From Vibrio parahaemolyticus (GTDB taxonomy: Bacteria; Pseudomonadota; Gammaproteobacteria; Enterobacterales; Vibrionaceae), in the NCBI RefSeq assembly GCF_900460535.1, contig NZ_UHIL01000001.1, positions 2,728,001 to 2,792,000 on the forward strand: a stretch of DNA of 64,000 nt, given 5' to 3'. The notes under the pieces are model-generated. The model did not search any database. It saw only the letters and a program-made list of their open reading frames with translations, and had not been told where the DNA came from. The number at the start of each line of letters is the position of its first letter. Within the stretch, counting starts at the first letter, position 1. The position numbers were made by a program, and so were the translations under genes. Below, piece after piece: positions 1 through 8,944 of this stretch.

Positions 1-202
1 ACTTGGTGGTTAAATGCTTTTCATCCAAAATGGTGCCTGGCTCCAGCTCCATCGTAGCGACTACAACAGGGTGACGTTCCACCTCTTCGAGCTCTACTGT
101 TGGCTGGTTTCTGCCGTCCATCCATTGTTTGGCAATTAATACGGCAGCAAGGCCGAAAACAATGGAGAGCAGCAATAACATGATGACTTGAGTCCGACTC
201 AT
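1..202 (-). CDS. cpaB: Flp pilus assembly protein CpaB/RcpC (N-terminal part, cut by window edge)
   Basis: The reverse strand from 202 opens a frame beginning MSRTQVIMLLLLSIVFG that stays open to the window edge, giving about 67 residues. A single hydrophobic helix (about residues 7-24) is followed by a charged linker and then a segment reading VVVATMELEPGTILDEK, typical of the start of a CpaB SAF-like domain. CpaB/RcpC proteins are inner-membrane-anchored periplasmic parts of Flp/Tad pilus machines and work with the RcpA secretin. The gene starts 13 bases after the upstream ATPase gene, so it is in the same operon as tadV and flp. The identification rests on the N-terminus plus context; the C-terminal half is not visible. 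Confidence 0.8.
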   Translation of the reverse strand, partial: MSRTQVIMLLLLSIVFGLAAVLIAKQWMDGRNQPTVELEEVERHPVVVATMELEPGTILDEKHLTTK

Positions 203-215
203 AATTTAAATCTCC

Positions 216-1532
216 CTATTCATCCACTGTGAAGTACAGTCCCCAGGCACGAGTTAATATGTCTGACGAGACGATCTTCTCTTTCCCTTCGAACACCAAA
301 ATATCTCGGCTAATGCCCAATAAATCTTTTGGTAAGCAAGGGAAGTAAGCGACATCATTGTCACGGTGTAGTTGGCTTAACATTTCGAAAAACTCTGGCA
401 CTAACGTCATCTGATAGTCTTTAGCGAGAGACATCCACAAGGCTTGATAGTCAGTCAAACTCAGTGGTTTAAACTCGATTTTGTAACCAAGACGACGTAA
501 AAAAGCAGGGTCTGCAATTTTGCTCGGTGCAAAGTTGGATGAGAAAGCCAATGTCAGCATAAATGGCACGGTAACTTGTTGGCCGTTAGGCAGTGCTAGA
601 TGGTCGAACAAATACTCCATCGGCACAATCCAGCGGTTCAACAACGCATCAACGGGCATGGCTTGACGTCCTAAATCGTCAATAACCAAAATGCCGTTGT
701 TTGCCATCATTTGCAGCGGCGCAATCCAAACTCTATTGTGCTCGCTATGGTTAACTTCCAACATATCCATCGTAAGTTCGCCACCGACTTGGATATTTGG
801 TCTTTCACACAGAACCCAGCGTTTGTCGTAATGCGTTTCCAACTTAACGAATACTTGAGAATGGGAGTTGTCTAAACGACGGTGATGGTGCTCGGAAAAT
901 ACTTTGATGATGTTGCCATCAGCATAAATAGCGTAAGGAATGAAAACCGACGTACTCATCGCATTCAAAACACGCGCAGCCACGTAACTCTTACCAGTAC
1001 CAGCATGCCCGTATAGCAGCATTGCTCGACCTGAGTTAATCGCCGGGCCAAGCACTGGAATTAAATGCTCGGAGCCAAATACATCGGACAACGCACGCTC
1101 CACATCAGCGCGCATGATCGGGTTTTTACGCAGATCTTGCCCTTCCACAACCGTCCAATAATCTTCCAACGACACAGGAACTGGGCCAATGTAGGGATCT
1201 TTTCGATAAGCAATATCCGCCTCAGCCAAACCAAATTCGGTAAGGCTATATCGAACATTAGAATACGAATGACTTAGTTTGTCTGACGCAGGCTGATACA
1301 CCTCAACCCAACTGCGTTTTCTCAACTGCGCGAGTGCAAGCTCAACGATGTTTGAAACCACACACAAACGTTGAGTCAGTTCAACTAAATCACATTTGGG
1401 ATAAGCAGCCAGATGTTTCAGAACTAGGTTTTCAACGACTGAAGCTGGGATCCCAAGACCTTCCACTGCGGAAGGCACCTTTGGTGGATTAATTTGTGGC
1501 ACTAGTTTTTCCCAATACGCAGAGCCCATCAT
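216..1532 (-). CDS. AAA+ ATPase of the Flp/Tad pilus locus, function unassigned
   Basis: This 438-residue cytoplasmic protein has an N-terminal region of about 110 residues that looks like winged-helix DNA- or protein-binding folds, followed by an AAA+ ATPase core. Visible motifs are Walker A GHAGTGKS (175-182), Walker B ILVIDD (281-286), a sensor-1-like SSN (331-333) and an RR pair at 346-347 in arginine-finger position. The second acidic Walker B residue is Asp where Glu is usual. No signal peptide or membrane segment is seen. It is not TadA/CpaF (the secretion ATPase) nor TadZ, and it lies between the prepilin peptidase and cpaB. Its start follows a GAGGGGAAGT ribosome site. Inference: an accessory ATPase for pilus biogenesis or its control. 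The fold is clear; the role is unknown to me. Confidence 0.8.
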   Translation of the reverse strand: MMGSAYWEKLVPQINPPKVPSAVEGLGIPASVVENLVLKHLAAYPKCDLVELTQRLCVVSNIVELALAQLRKRSWVEVYQPASDKLSHSYSNVRYSLTEFGLAEADIAYRKDPYIGPVPVSLEDYWTVVEGQDLRKNPIMRADVERALSDVFGSEHLIPVLGPAINSGRAMLLYGHAGTGKSYVAARVLNAMSTSVFIPYAIYADGNIIKVFSEHHHRRLDNSHSQVFVKLETHYDKRWVLCERPNIQVGGELTMDMLEVNHSEHNRVWIAPLQMMANNGILVIDDLGRQAMPVDALLNRWIVPMEYLFDHLALPNGQQVTVPFMLTLAFSSNFAPSKIADPAFLRRLGYKIEFKPLSLTDYQALWMSLAKDYQMTLVPEFFEMLSQLHRDNDVAYFPCLPKDLLGISRDILVFEGKEKIVSSDILTRAWGLYFTVDE

Positions 1533-1591
1533 ACTTCCCCTCTTGAAGTTGCCTAGTCAACTGATGTCGTATGTTTTTCTATTTATAAGTA

Positions 1592-2080
1592 TTAGTGCGT
1601 GTAGGAGAAATAAGCTAATCCGATTACGATTACAGGCGCGAAAGGAATCACTAGTGGCTTATTAGACCTAAAGCCTGGTGTAACTTTTTCAATGCAGTAG
1701 CCCTTGACCTGATGAGTTAGAGCAACGCTCGTTGAAGCAATGTGCAGCATCAAATAAAAGATGCCAACAATACCCCCTGCGAGAATAATTCCGATAGACG
1801 CTTCCCACAGATTACTCAGTCCCAGCCATGCCCCTATGACGGCGAGTAATTTAACGTCTCCTCCAGCCATTGCTTTAATGAGGTAGAGTACAAAGCACAC
1901 TGCAAACGCAACCAGTCCACCATACGCATGATCCAAAAGACTCACGCTCGGGCTGTACAATACGTTTGCAGTGACAGCGACCAGAAGCAACAAAACGGCT
2001 TTATTAGGAATTCTGTGCTTCTGGGCGTCTGATACACCTATCGCAATTAGCAGTGACCAAATCACCAACTCGCTAAGCAT
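1592..2080 (-). CDS. tadV: Flp prepilin peptidase TadV/CpaA (A24 family)
   Basis: This 162-residue polytopic inner-membrane aspartic protease matures the Flp prepilin. The two catalytic aspartates of the A24 family are visible in SDAQKHRIPN (Asp18) and GGDVK (Asp75), the GxGD-type site. The length fits the short TadV/CpaA class, which lacks the N-methylating domain of PilD. Its ATG overlaps the flp stop codon as TAATG (2082-2078), so the two genes are translationally coupled and substrate and processing enzyme are made together. Several hydrophobic helices span the whole sequence. The downstream neighbour, an AAA+ ATPase gene, begins 59 bases later on the same strand. Confidence 0.92.
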   Translation of the reverse strand: MLSELVIWSLLIAIGVSDAQKHRIPNKAVLLLLVAVTANVLYSPSVSLLDHAYGGLVAFAVCFVLYLIKAMAGGDVKLLAVIGAWLGLSNLWEASIGIILAGGIVGIFYLMLHIASTSVALTHQVKGYCIEKVTPGFRSNKPLVIPFAPVIVIGLAYFSYTH

Positions 2081-2253
2081 TATGAGCCATTGATTCGAGA
2101 TGCTACTGATGTGAACTTGCCAGCTAACGTTGTCCAGAAACCAGACGTTAGGAAAGCAGTCACAATTAGAGCGGCGCCCAAGATGTATTCAAGCAGTGTT
2201 AGACCTTCTTCATCTTCCATGAAGTCCTTGATTAGGTTGCGAAAGTTGTCCAT
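2080..2253 (-). CDS. flp: Flp-type pilin subunit
   Basis: This short gene (57 residues) lies directly upstream of and overlaps tadV. The product begins MDNFRNLIKDFMEDEEG and continues LTLLEYILGAALIV, matching the Flp prepilin layout: a short charged leader, cleavage by TadV just after the glycine at residue 17, and a hydrophobic N-terminal helix carrying the conserved Glu-Tyr pair (residues 22-23). The start is supported by an AAGGGG ribosome site 7-8 bases upstream. This is the structural subunit of the adhesive Flp/Tad pilus and the first gene of the operon. A sigma-54-like promoter lies about 42 bases upstream. Confidence 0.9.
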   Translation of the reverse strand: MDNFRNLIKDFMEDEEGLTLLEYILGAALIVTAFLTSGFWTTLAGKFTSVASRINGS

Positions 2254-2294
2254 AAGTTTATCCCCTTGTTTAACATTTTCTCGCTTGTTAATGA

Positions 2295-2310
2295 TGCAAG
2301 TGCATATCCA
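2295..2310 (-). promoter_or_regulatory. Candidate sigma-54 promoter for the flp operon
   Basis: Read on the minus strand, 2310-2295 is TGGATATGCACTTGCA. It matches the -24/-12 pattern TGG-N8-TTGCA with exact GG-N10-GC spacing, although the inner CACG of the -24 element is not conserved. A start point about 12 bases downstream would leave a leader of roughly 30 bases before the flp ATG. No enhancer-binding protein gene is visible nearby. Confidence 0.4.
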
Positions 2311-2444
2311 CCTGAATCATGATTAAACCTTAGTCACCGAAAAAATGGGGAGTTAGGACTTTTTTGCCAACGACTAGTACTTTTTTGCCCACCTTGTGTT
2401 TAGCGTTAAAATGTATCAAAAATGAGACACAGAACCACACTATA

Positions 2445-2460
2445 TGCGACATATCTCACA
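2445..2460. promoter_or_regulatory. Candidate CRP-cAMP binding site upstream of the araC-type gene
   Basis: The sequence TGCGA-CATATC-TCACA matches the CRP consensus TGTGA-N6-TCACA at 9 of 10 conserved positions. It is centred about 130 bases before the ATG of the AraC-family gene and about 200 bases upstream of flp, so it could serve either promoter. Sequence match only. Confidence 0.45.
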
Positions 2461-2582
2461 CTTGCAGTATGAATTAATAGACCTAAGCTTAAACGAAAGG
2501 GTGAGTTATTGATTTCAAGGAATGAGACTCGACTTACACCGCATGGACAACGTTGTTTCGACTCAAGCTGAAAGGATGTCAT

Positions 2583-3308
2583 ATGGAAAGAGTGACAAAA
2601 GCTTATTGGATTGGAGAGCCGTTACACACTCTGCCTGAAGAATTTAAGGCAGAGTTTGAGCAGCATTTTGATTTGCTAGATTGCAGCAACGACATATCAG
2701 TATTGAGTGATAAAGAGTTTTGCTACTTCTTTTACTACATCACCCATGACCCAACCGACCATGCCAAAAGCATTACTACCCTTTGTGAAAACCTTGATAA
2801 GAAACTGATTGTTGTCACAAAAGAAAACACCGAGTGTTGCTTACCGCCAAGTCACATCACCGCTGAGTGTTATGAGCTCAATGAAAATACGCTACCAGTG
2901 TGGCTTTCTCAAGCTAAGCTCAAATACTTTTTACACGCCAAAGTCGATGACGCACAAATTTCTGCGGACAATATTTTTTCCCGCAATGGCAAGTCCAATT
3001 TCTCAGATGTCGTCAATTACATCGCCAACAATGTTCATAAAGACCTAAGAGAAGAAGAAGCCGCAGCACTGTGCCATTACTCTCCGACTTACTTCTCAAA
3101 GGTGTTTCACCGCAAAGTTGGTATGTGTTTTCGTGACTATGTGACTGCGAAACGCATTTCATTAGCCAAAAAAATGCTGATCGAGAACGAATCCATGAAA
3201 ATCGCGTATATCGCTTACCAATGTGGTTATCGCGATGTCTCGTACTTTTCTCGTATCTTTAAAAAGAAAACGGGGCTTTCCCCGGCGAATTATCGCCAAC
3301 AGTTTTAA
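2583..3308 (+). CDS. AraC-family transcriptional regulator next to the Flp/Tad locus
   Basis: The product is a 241-residue cytoplasmic regulator. The C-terminal ~95 residues are a clear AraC/XylS double helix-turn-helix: the first HTH lies around AAALCHYSPTYFSKVFHRKVG, and the second contains KIAYIAYQCGYRDVSYFSRIFKKKTGLSPANYR. The N-terminal ~140 residues match no ligand-binding domain I recognise; the alternating hydrophobic pattern could be a degenerate receiver-like fold. The ATG at 2583 is preferred over an in-frame start at 2553 because AAAGGA lies 7 bases upstream. It is divergent from flp across a 329-base region and is therefore a natural candidate regulator of the pilus operon; that link is inference. 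Confidence 0.85.
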   Translation: MERVTKAYWIGEPLHTLPEEFKAEFEQHFDLLDCSNDISVLSDKEFCYFFYYITHDPTDHAKSITTLCENLDKKLIVVTKENTECCLPPSHITAECYELNENTLPVWLSQAKLKYFLHAKVDDAQISADNIFSRNGKSNFSDVVNYIANNVHKDLREEEAAALCHYSPTYFSKVFHRKVGMCFRDYVTAKRISLAKKMLIENESMKIAYIAYQCGYRDVSYFSRIFKKKTGLSPANYRQQF

Positions 3309-3455
3309 GCTCAAATCACAGTGTTTTTTGCCGATCTAACGCTAACTTTCCCACAGAATTCATCAAAATGCGTTCCCGTGTCGTAATTCAACATGCTAAA
3401 GTTAACAAAGCATTAACAATTATAAATACAACGAGAAGACATGGAGTCACCAAAC

Positions 3456-5147
3456 ATGAATCAGCCGAAAATAAATAGCACTGCTGGTTGCGCTCTCCCA
3501 CCACCAAATGAAATGATTCTTAAATGGGCAGCGGAGCGCCCGAATGAGGTCTACCTAAAACAAATCATTAACCGACAGTTTGTCGAGTTTACTTACGCAG
3601 AAGTCGCCGATCAGGCTCTCAAGCTCGTCAGCGCACTACGTGGGCTGGGTATTCAGCCTGGCGATAAAGTCGCACTGGTATCGAAAAACTGCGCAGAGTG
3701 GTTTATCTGCGATTTGGCCATGATGCTAGGGGATTACGTAAGCGTACCTATTTTCCCTACCGCAGGCGCCGACACGATTGAATACTGTGTAACTCACAGT
3801 GAAAGTAAGGTGCTGATCGGGGGGAAGCTTGATGACCCAGCAGCAACTCAGCAAGTCATTGATGCCATACCAGAGCTTATTAGCATCGCGCTGCCGTATG
3901 ATTCAGCACCACAATGCCAATACCAGTTCAACGCATTGATTGCGGATGCCGTGCCAAGTGAAGAGCGTCCACAACACTACGACGATAAGTTGATGTCATT
4001 GGTGTATACCTCCGGCACATCAGGTTTGCCAAAAGGCGCAATGCTGACTTACGGAGCGTTTAGTTGGTCGGTACAACAGCTGATCAACCACATCGGCATT
4101 CAAGCTAACGACCGACTCTTTTCCTACCTACCATTGGCACATATTACTGAACGCGTTTATATTTTTGGTTCATCCATCATGGGTGGCGTACCAACGGCTT
4201 TCCCAGAGTCGCTCGATACTTTTATCGAAGACGTGAAAATGCACCGCCCAACCTTGTTCATTTCTGTACCGAGATTATGGACTCTGTTCCAGCAACGCAT
4301 TCAAGACAAACTTCCACAGAAAAAATTGAATTTCTTACTGAAAATACCGTTCGTAAATTCGCTGATTAAGAAAAAGCTCGCCGAAGGGCTGGGGTTAGAT
4401 CAAGCGCGAGTTTTGGGTTGTGGTTCTGCTCCGGTATCACCCGCACTATTAGATTGGTACCACAGCGTTGGCCTAAACATCACCGAAGCATGGGGGATGA
4501 CGGAATCCTTCGCTTACAGCACCATAAACTACCCATTTAGAGCAGATAAAATTGGTACCGTGGGTAACGCAGGTCCCGGCATTGAGTTAAAAATTGCCGA
4601 TGACAGCGAAATCATGGTACGCGGTAAGGGATTGTTCTCTGGCTACTACAAAAATGACATCGCAACTCAAGAATCTTTTGATTCAGACGGTTGGCTGTAC
4701 ACCGGCGACATTGGCGCAATTGATAAAGATGGTTACCTCACCATTCAAGGTCGCAAAAAAGACACGTTCAAAACCGCCAAGGGTAAATTTGTCTCTCCAG
4801 TACCGATTGAGAAAAAACTCTTCGAGTACAGCCGTGTAGAAATGATGTGCATAATTGGCTTAGGCTTACCTGGGCCTATTCTTCTTGTGGTGCCGCATGA
4901 TTTTCCTCATTTCGACAAAGAGCGTTATGCTCGTACGACAAGAAAAGTCATTGCGCGCATGAATCAAGAATTGGCCTCTCATGAGCAGATCAAAGGCGTA
5001 TTGATGATCAAAGAGCCATGGAGTATTGAAAATGGTGTGTTGACACCAACACTTAAAATCAAACGTCATGTATTGGAACAAAAATACCACGAGCTTGGCC
5101 ACAACTGGCCGAAAGATGAATTAGTCTTGTGGGAAGAAGACTTGTAA
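3456..5147 (+). CDS. AMP-dependent long-chain acyl-CoA synthetase-like enzyme
   Basis: This ANL-superfamily adenylate-forming enzyme (about 563 residues) probably activates a fatty acid to acyl-CoA with ATP. The P-loop-like motif YTSGTSGLPKG (about residues 183-193), the AWGMTES motif (about 345) and YTGDIG (about 415) are all present, as is the GRKKDTFKTAKGKFVSP segment with the hinge region; these resemble FAA/FadD15-type synthetases more than acetyl-CoA synthetases. I favour the ATG at 3456, with GGAG 8 bases upstream, over the in-frame ATG at 3441, whose purine tract is too close. There is no signal peptide. It is monocistronic, with a terminator at 5156-5187. The natural substrate cannot be told from sequence. 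Confidence 0.85.
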   Translation: MNQPKINSTAGCALPPPNEMILKWAAERPNEVYLKQIINRQFVEFTYAEVADQALKLVSALRGLGIQPGDKVALVSKNCAEWFICDLAMMLGDYVSVPIFPTAGADTIEYCVTHSESKVLIGGKLDDPAATQQVIDAIPELISIALPYDSAPQCQYQFNALIADAVPSEERPQHYDDKLMSLVYTSGTSGLPKGAMLTYGAFSWSVQQLINHIGIQANDRLFSYLPLAHITERVYIFGSSIMGGVPTAFPESLDTFIEDVKMHRPTLFISVPRLWTLFQQRIQDKLPQKKLNFLLKIPFVNSLIKKKLAEGLGLDQARVLGCGSAPVSPALLDWYHSVGLNITEAWGMTESFAYSTINYPFRADKIGTVGNAGPGIELKIADDSEIMVRGKGLFSGYYKNDIATQESFDSDGWLYTGDIGAIDKDGYLTIQGRKKDTFKTAKGKFVSPVPIEKKLFEYSRVEMMCIIGLGLPGPILLVVPHDFPHFDKERYARTTRKVIARMNQELASHEQIKGVLMIKEPWSIENGVLTPTLKIKRHVLEQKYHELGHNWPKDELVLWEEDL

Positions 5148-5155
5148 CCAAGCAA

Positions 5156-5187
5156 AGCACTCCTCAAAGCCATTGGGGAGTGCTCTT
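5156..5187 (+). terminator. Rho-independent terminator after acyl-CoA synthetase gene
   Basis: An 8-bp stem AGCACTCC / GGAGTGCT (5156-5163 with 5177-5184) is followed by CTTTATT, ending 40 bases after the stop codon. The U-tract is short. Confidence 0.6.
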
Positions 5188-5202
5188 TATTCTTGCTTCA
5201 AA

Positions 5203-5412
5203 CTACTCTCTCCAAAATGGTTTGCTGACTTCATCACGAATCTCATTCGCTTCTAATCCGATGTCATCCCACAAATGTTCAGGTAAGTCCCTCAAGTGTC
5301 GGCGCGTCCGATAGTTCCTTCGCCAAACAACCAGTTTAGAATAAATTAACTGTAACCAAGTCTGACGACTGACTGGGATCACTTGTTCACAAGTTTGCGT
5401 CACGTTTTCCAT
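5203..5412 (-). CDS. DUF1127 domain small protein
   Basis: This basic 69-residue protein carries the DUF1127 signature LRDLPEHLWDDIGL (residues 40-53) after an Arg-rich helix (WRRNYRTRRHL). DUF1127 proteins are short, YjiS-like; some alphaproteobacterial members have been linked to RNA turnover and phosphate or stress physiology, but no role is established for this one. It is transcribed divergently from a GcvA-like LysR gene across 98 bases. That layout suggests the regulator controls it. The gene is independent of the acyl-CoA synthetase, whose terminator faces its 3' end. Confidence 0.85.
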   Translation of the reverse strand: MENVTQTCEQVIPVSRQTWLQLIYSKLVVWRRNYRTRRHLRDLPEHLWDDIGLEANEIRDEVSKPFWRE

Positions 5413-5510
5413 GTTTTGGCTTCCTATTACAATATTGACCAGTTAATAATCGGAGACTACGCTGATATCCTCAAACGATAGAATCTGCCATTGAGTTAAG
5501 GAAAACTAAT

Positions 5511-6437
5511 GTGAAAGATCGGATGCCACCATTACAGGGCTTGTACTATTTTTTCATCGCAGCAAAGGAAGGCAGTTTTAAAACCGCAGCCAAGAATCTA
5601 TTTGTTACCCCCGCAGCCATCAGCCAACAAATTCGTCAGCTTGAGGAGTTTTTAGGGACGGACTTGTTTGTTCGTCAACACAGAAAAATTGTGCTGACGC
5701 CAGAAGGGGAACTGCTATTTACTCAGGCAGAAAGAGGGTTTGCCCACTTGCAGCAAGGCGTACGTCTTGTCAACCAAGATCCAAACCCGAACCATCTTTC
5801 AATATCAACACTGCCCTCCTTTGCCCACCATTGGTTGGTGCCTAAAATCACCGCCTTTCGTCAACGTCATCCTGATATTGCCCTATTACTAGAGCCCACA
5901 AATGATCTTGTCTCTTTTCAAGATAGTCAGATAGATTTGTGCGTTCGCTACGGATTAGGAAAATACCCAAATTTAGAATCGCAGTGGCTGATGGACGAAG
6001 CCTTTTACCCAGCATGTCATCCTATGTATCAGAAGGAACATGGCATCTATAGCATCGAAGATTTAAGCAAAGCAGAGCTCATCGAAGACGTGTGGCCCGC
6101 TCTCGACTGGAACATGTGGCTAGCAAGACTTGGACACTCTGCGGCAAAGCCCGCTTTAAAATACAGTGGCTCGCACTTAGTGTTGGAAGCTGCGTTATCC
6201 CTACAAGGTGTAGCGCTCGTCAAACACAGCTTGGCGTATCAATATTTTCGGACGGGTAAACTGGTTCGTATTGGCGACATCGCGATAAAACCTAGATTTG
6301 CGTACTACCTATGTGCACCCAAGGGTTACTTGAAGCGACCAAAAGCACAACTATTTGCCCAGTGGTTAAAAGAAGAGATAGACACATTTGAAAAGTCAGT
6401 GACACAAGATTTTGAAATTATCGAGCTCGATAAGTAA
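5511..6437 (+). CDS. LysR-family transcriptional regulator, GcvA-like
   Basis: The protein (308 residues from GTG) has an N-terminal winged HTH, beginning MPPLQGLYYFFIAAKEGSF and continuing KTAAKNLFVTPAAISQQIRQLEEFLG, and a substrate-binding domain from about residue 95. The PPLQGL opening and ISQQIRQLE recognition helix place it in the GcvA/AmpR-like branch. The GTG at 5511 has AAGGA about 7 bases upstream; the ATG at 5523 is a poorer alternative. It is divergent from the DUF1127 gene and convergent with the EF-G gene. The effector and targets are unknown. Confidence 0.88.
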   Translation: MKDRMPPLQGLYYFFIAAKEGSFKTAAKNLFVTPAAISQQIRQLEEFLGTDLFVRQHRKIVLTPEGELLFTQAERGFAHLQQGVRLVNQDPNPNHLSISTLPSFAHHWLVPKITAFRQRHPDIALLLEPTNDLVSFQDSQIDLCVRYGLGKYPNLESQWLMDEAFYPACHPMYQKEHGIYSIEDLSKAELIEDVWPALDWNMWLARLGHSAAKPALKYSGSHLVLEAALSLQGVALVKHSLAYQYFRTGKLVRIGDIAIKPRFAYYLCAPKGYLKRPKAQLFAQWLKEEIDTFEKSVTQDFEIIELDK

Positions 6438-6588
6438 GCACGTCTTACTTCAAAAGGAGTTTTGCTAAACAGCAAGAGAACGACCAAGTTCGGTGATGAA
6501 TGTTAGCCAGCATCTCAGCATCAAAGTAAAGCAAACTTAAAAGATGAACGTTGATGACTCTTCAAACAACTTTCAGCCATAGATATAA

Positions 6589-6613
6589 AAAGCCCCGCAC
6601 GAGGCGGGGCTTT
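6589..6613 (-). terminator. Terminator between LysR gene and EF-G gene
   Basis: The stem GCCCCGC / GCGGGGC (6592-6598 with 6604-6610), extended by A-T pairs, is followed on the minus strand by a run of T. It can also serve the plus-strand LysR transcript, though the T-run on that side is shorter. Confidence 0.85.
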
Positions 6614-6637
6614 AAAATCATAGAGTTAACTTAAGAA

Positions 6638-8728
6638 TTACTTCTTAGCGTTACGCTCTTTAACGTCAGCAATTACTTGCTCAGCAACGTTGTTTGGACA
6701 TGGTGAGTAGTGTGAGAACTCCATAGAGAACTGACCACGACCAGATGTCATTGTACGTAGAGTACCGATGTAACCGAACATTTCTGATAGAGGTACATCA
6801 CCCTTGATACGTACGCCAGTAGTACCAGCTTGTTGGTCTTTGATCATACCACGACGACGGTTAAGGTCACCGATTACGTCACCAACGTGATCTTCTGGAG
6901 TGAACACGTCAACTTTCATGATTGGCTCAAGAAGTTGCGCGCCAGCTTTAGGCATAGACTGACGGAATGCGCCTTTAGCAGCGATTTCGTAAGCGATAGC
7001 TGAAGAGTCAACTGCGTGGAAACCACCGTCGTATAGTTCAACTTCTACGTCTAGAGTAGGGAAGCCAGCTAGAACACCAGTTTCCATCATGCCAGCGAAG
7101 CCTTTCTCAACTGCAGGCCAGAATTCTTTAGGTACGTTACCACCAACAACTGTTGATTTGAACGTGAAGCCTGAACCAACTTCACCTGGTTTGATACGGT
7201 AGTCGATTTTCGCGAACTGACCAGAACCACCAGACTGTTTCTTGTGAGTGTAGCTGTCTTCGATTGCTTGAGTGATAGTTTCACGGTAAGCAACCTGAGG
7301 AGCACCTACTTCTAGCTCAACGCCGTAAGTACGTTTTAGGATATCAACTTTGATATCTAGGTGAAGTTCACCCATACCTTTTAGGATAGTTTCGCCAGAC
7401 TCTTCGTCAGTCTCAACTTGGAATGATGGATCTTCTGCAACCATCTTACCAATAGCGATACCCATCTTCTCAGAACCGCCTTTATCTTTAGGCTTAACAG
7501 CGATAGAGATTACTGGTTCAGGGAAGATCATTGGTTCTAGAGTACATTCGTGTTTAGGATCACATAGAGTGTGACCAGTTTGAACGTTCTTCATACCAAC
7601 TACAGCGATGATGTCACCAGCTTGTGCTGAATCGATCTCGTTACGCTCGTCTGCGTGCATCTCAACCATACGGCCGATACGCTCTGTTTTACCAGTTGCA
7701 GAGTTAAGAACTGTGTCGCCTTTCTTCATCTTACCAGAGTAGATACGGATGAAGGTTAGAGCACCGAAACGGTCGTCCATGATTTTGAACGCAAGCGCTT
7801 TTAGTGGCTCGTCTGCAGATACAGTTGCAACTTCACCAGTCGCTTCACCTGTGTCAGGATCAGTTAGAGGCTGTGGATCAACTTCTGTTGGCGATGGTAG
7901 GTAATCTACTACCGCGTCAAGAATAAGTTGCATACCTTTGTTCTTGTACGCTGAACCACAGTAAGTTGGGAAGAATGCTAGGTCACGTGTACCTTTACGG
8001 ATACAACGTTTGATGTCTTCTACAGATGGCTCTTCGCCTTCTTCTAGGTAAGCCATCATTAGATCTTCGTCTTGCTCTAGAGCAGTTTCGATTAGCATTT
8101 CACGGTATTCAGCTGCTTTGTCTACCATGTCTGCTGGGATTTCTTGAACTTCGTAGTTCTCTGGCTGGCCAGACTCGTCCCATACGTAAGCTTGTTGGCT
8201 TAGTACGTCTACAACACCTACGAAATCTTCTTCGATACCGATAGGTAGAGTCATTACTAGAGGAGTTGCACCTAGAACGTTTTGTACTTGGTCTACAACT
8301 TTGTAGAAGTCTGCGCCCATACGGTCTAGTTTGTTAACGAAGATCAGACGAGATACGTGTGATTCGTCAGCGTAACGCCAGTTAGTTTCTGACTGAGGCT
8401 CAACACCACCAGAACCACAGAATACACCGATACCACCGTCAAGTACTTTTAGAGAACGGTAAACTTCGATAGTGAAGTCAACGTGTCCAGGAGTATCGAT
8501 GATGTTTAGACGGTGATCGTTCCAGAAACAAGTTGTTGCTGCAGACTGGATAGTGATACCACGTTCAGCTTCCTGCTCCATGAAGTCAGTAGTAGTTGAA
8601 CCGTCGTGAGTGTCACCGATCTTATGGATCTTACCAGTTAGCTTTAGGATACGCTCTGTAGAGGTAGTTTTACCCGCGTCTACGTGAGCAAAAATACCAA
8701 TGTTTCTGTATTTTGATAAATCAGTCAT
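6638..8728 (-). CDS. fusA2: Elongation factor G, stand-alone paralogue (EF-G 2)
   Basis: This 696-residue translational GTPase drives ribosomal translocation and/or recycling. The G motifs are intact: AHVDAGKT (14-21), switch I RGITI (56-60), DTPGH (78-82) and NKLD (132-135); domains II to V follow at full length. It is not in a str operon, since no rpsL, rpsG or tuf is nearby, so it is the second EF-G that Vibrio carry beside radA. Whether it specialises in translocation or ribosome recycling cannot be decided from sequence. It has its own terminator and no operon partner. Codon choice looks strongly biased, as in highly expressed genes. Confidence 0.92.
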   Translation of the reverse strand: MTDLSKYRNIGIFAHVDAGKTTSTERILKLTGKIHKIGDTHDGSTTTDFMEQEAERGITIQSAATTCFWNDHRLNIIDTPGHVDFTIEVYRSLKVLDGGIGVFCGSGGVEPQSETNWRYADESHVSRLIFVNKLDRMGADFYKVVDQVQNVLGATPLVMTLPIGIEEDFVGVVDVLSQQAYVWDESGQPENYEVQEIPADMVDKAAEYREMLIETALEQDEDLMMAYLEEGEEPSVEDIKRCIRKGTRDLAFFPTYCGSAYKNKGMQLILDAVVDYLPSPTEVDPQPLTDPDTGEATGEVATVSADEPLKALAFKIMDDRFGALTFIRIYSGKMKKGDTVLNSATGKTERIGRMVEMHADERNEIDSAQAGDIIAVVGMKNVQTGHTLCDPKHECTLEPMIFPEPVISIAVKPKDKGGSEKMGIAIGKMVAEDPSFQVETDEESGETILKGMGELHLDIKVDILKRTYGVELEVGAPQVAYRETITQAIEDSYTHKKQSGGSGQFAKIDYRIKPGEVGSGFTFKSTVVGGNVPKEFWPAVEKGFAGMMETGVLAGFPTLDVEVELYDGGFHAVDSSAIAYEIAAKGAFRQSMPKAGAQLLEPIMKVDVFTPEDHVGDVIGDLNRRRGMIKDQQAGTTGVRIKGDVPLSEMFGYIGTLRTMTSGRGQFSMEFSHYSPCPNNVAEQVIADVKERNAKK

Positions 8729-8944
8729 TGTCTTACTCTGTTAATAAGGTATAAAGTGCGCGCAGAGTATATCACATTCTGTCAATACTGATACCCTTGC
8801 GTGCAGATGGAAGAAAAAAAATTTTAACGTGAATTTTCCGTCCTCAAAGGATAGTCAAACATAGCGATTTATGTACTTTATTCGTTCTATATTCAGGACG
8901 GAATGAACAGTTTGTGAGCCCACAAATACCATTCTTTTTCAGCA

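Larger units (their letters stand above)
2254..2582. other. Intergenic region between divergent flp operon and araC-type gene
   Basis: These 329 bases separate the two divergent transcripts. They hold the sigma-54-like element (2295-2310) on the flp side and a CRP-like palindrome (2445-2460) on the regulator side. The sequence is AT-rich around 2330-2440. I see no convincing coding frame or hairpin terminator. Confidence 0.7.
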
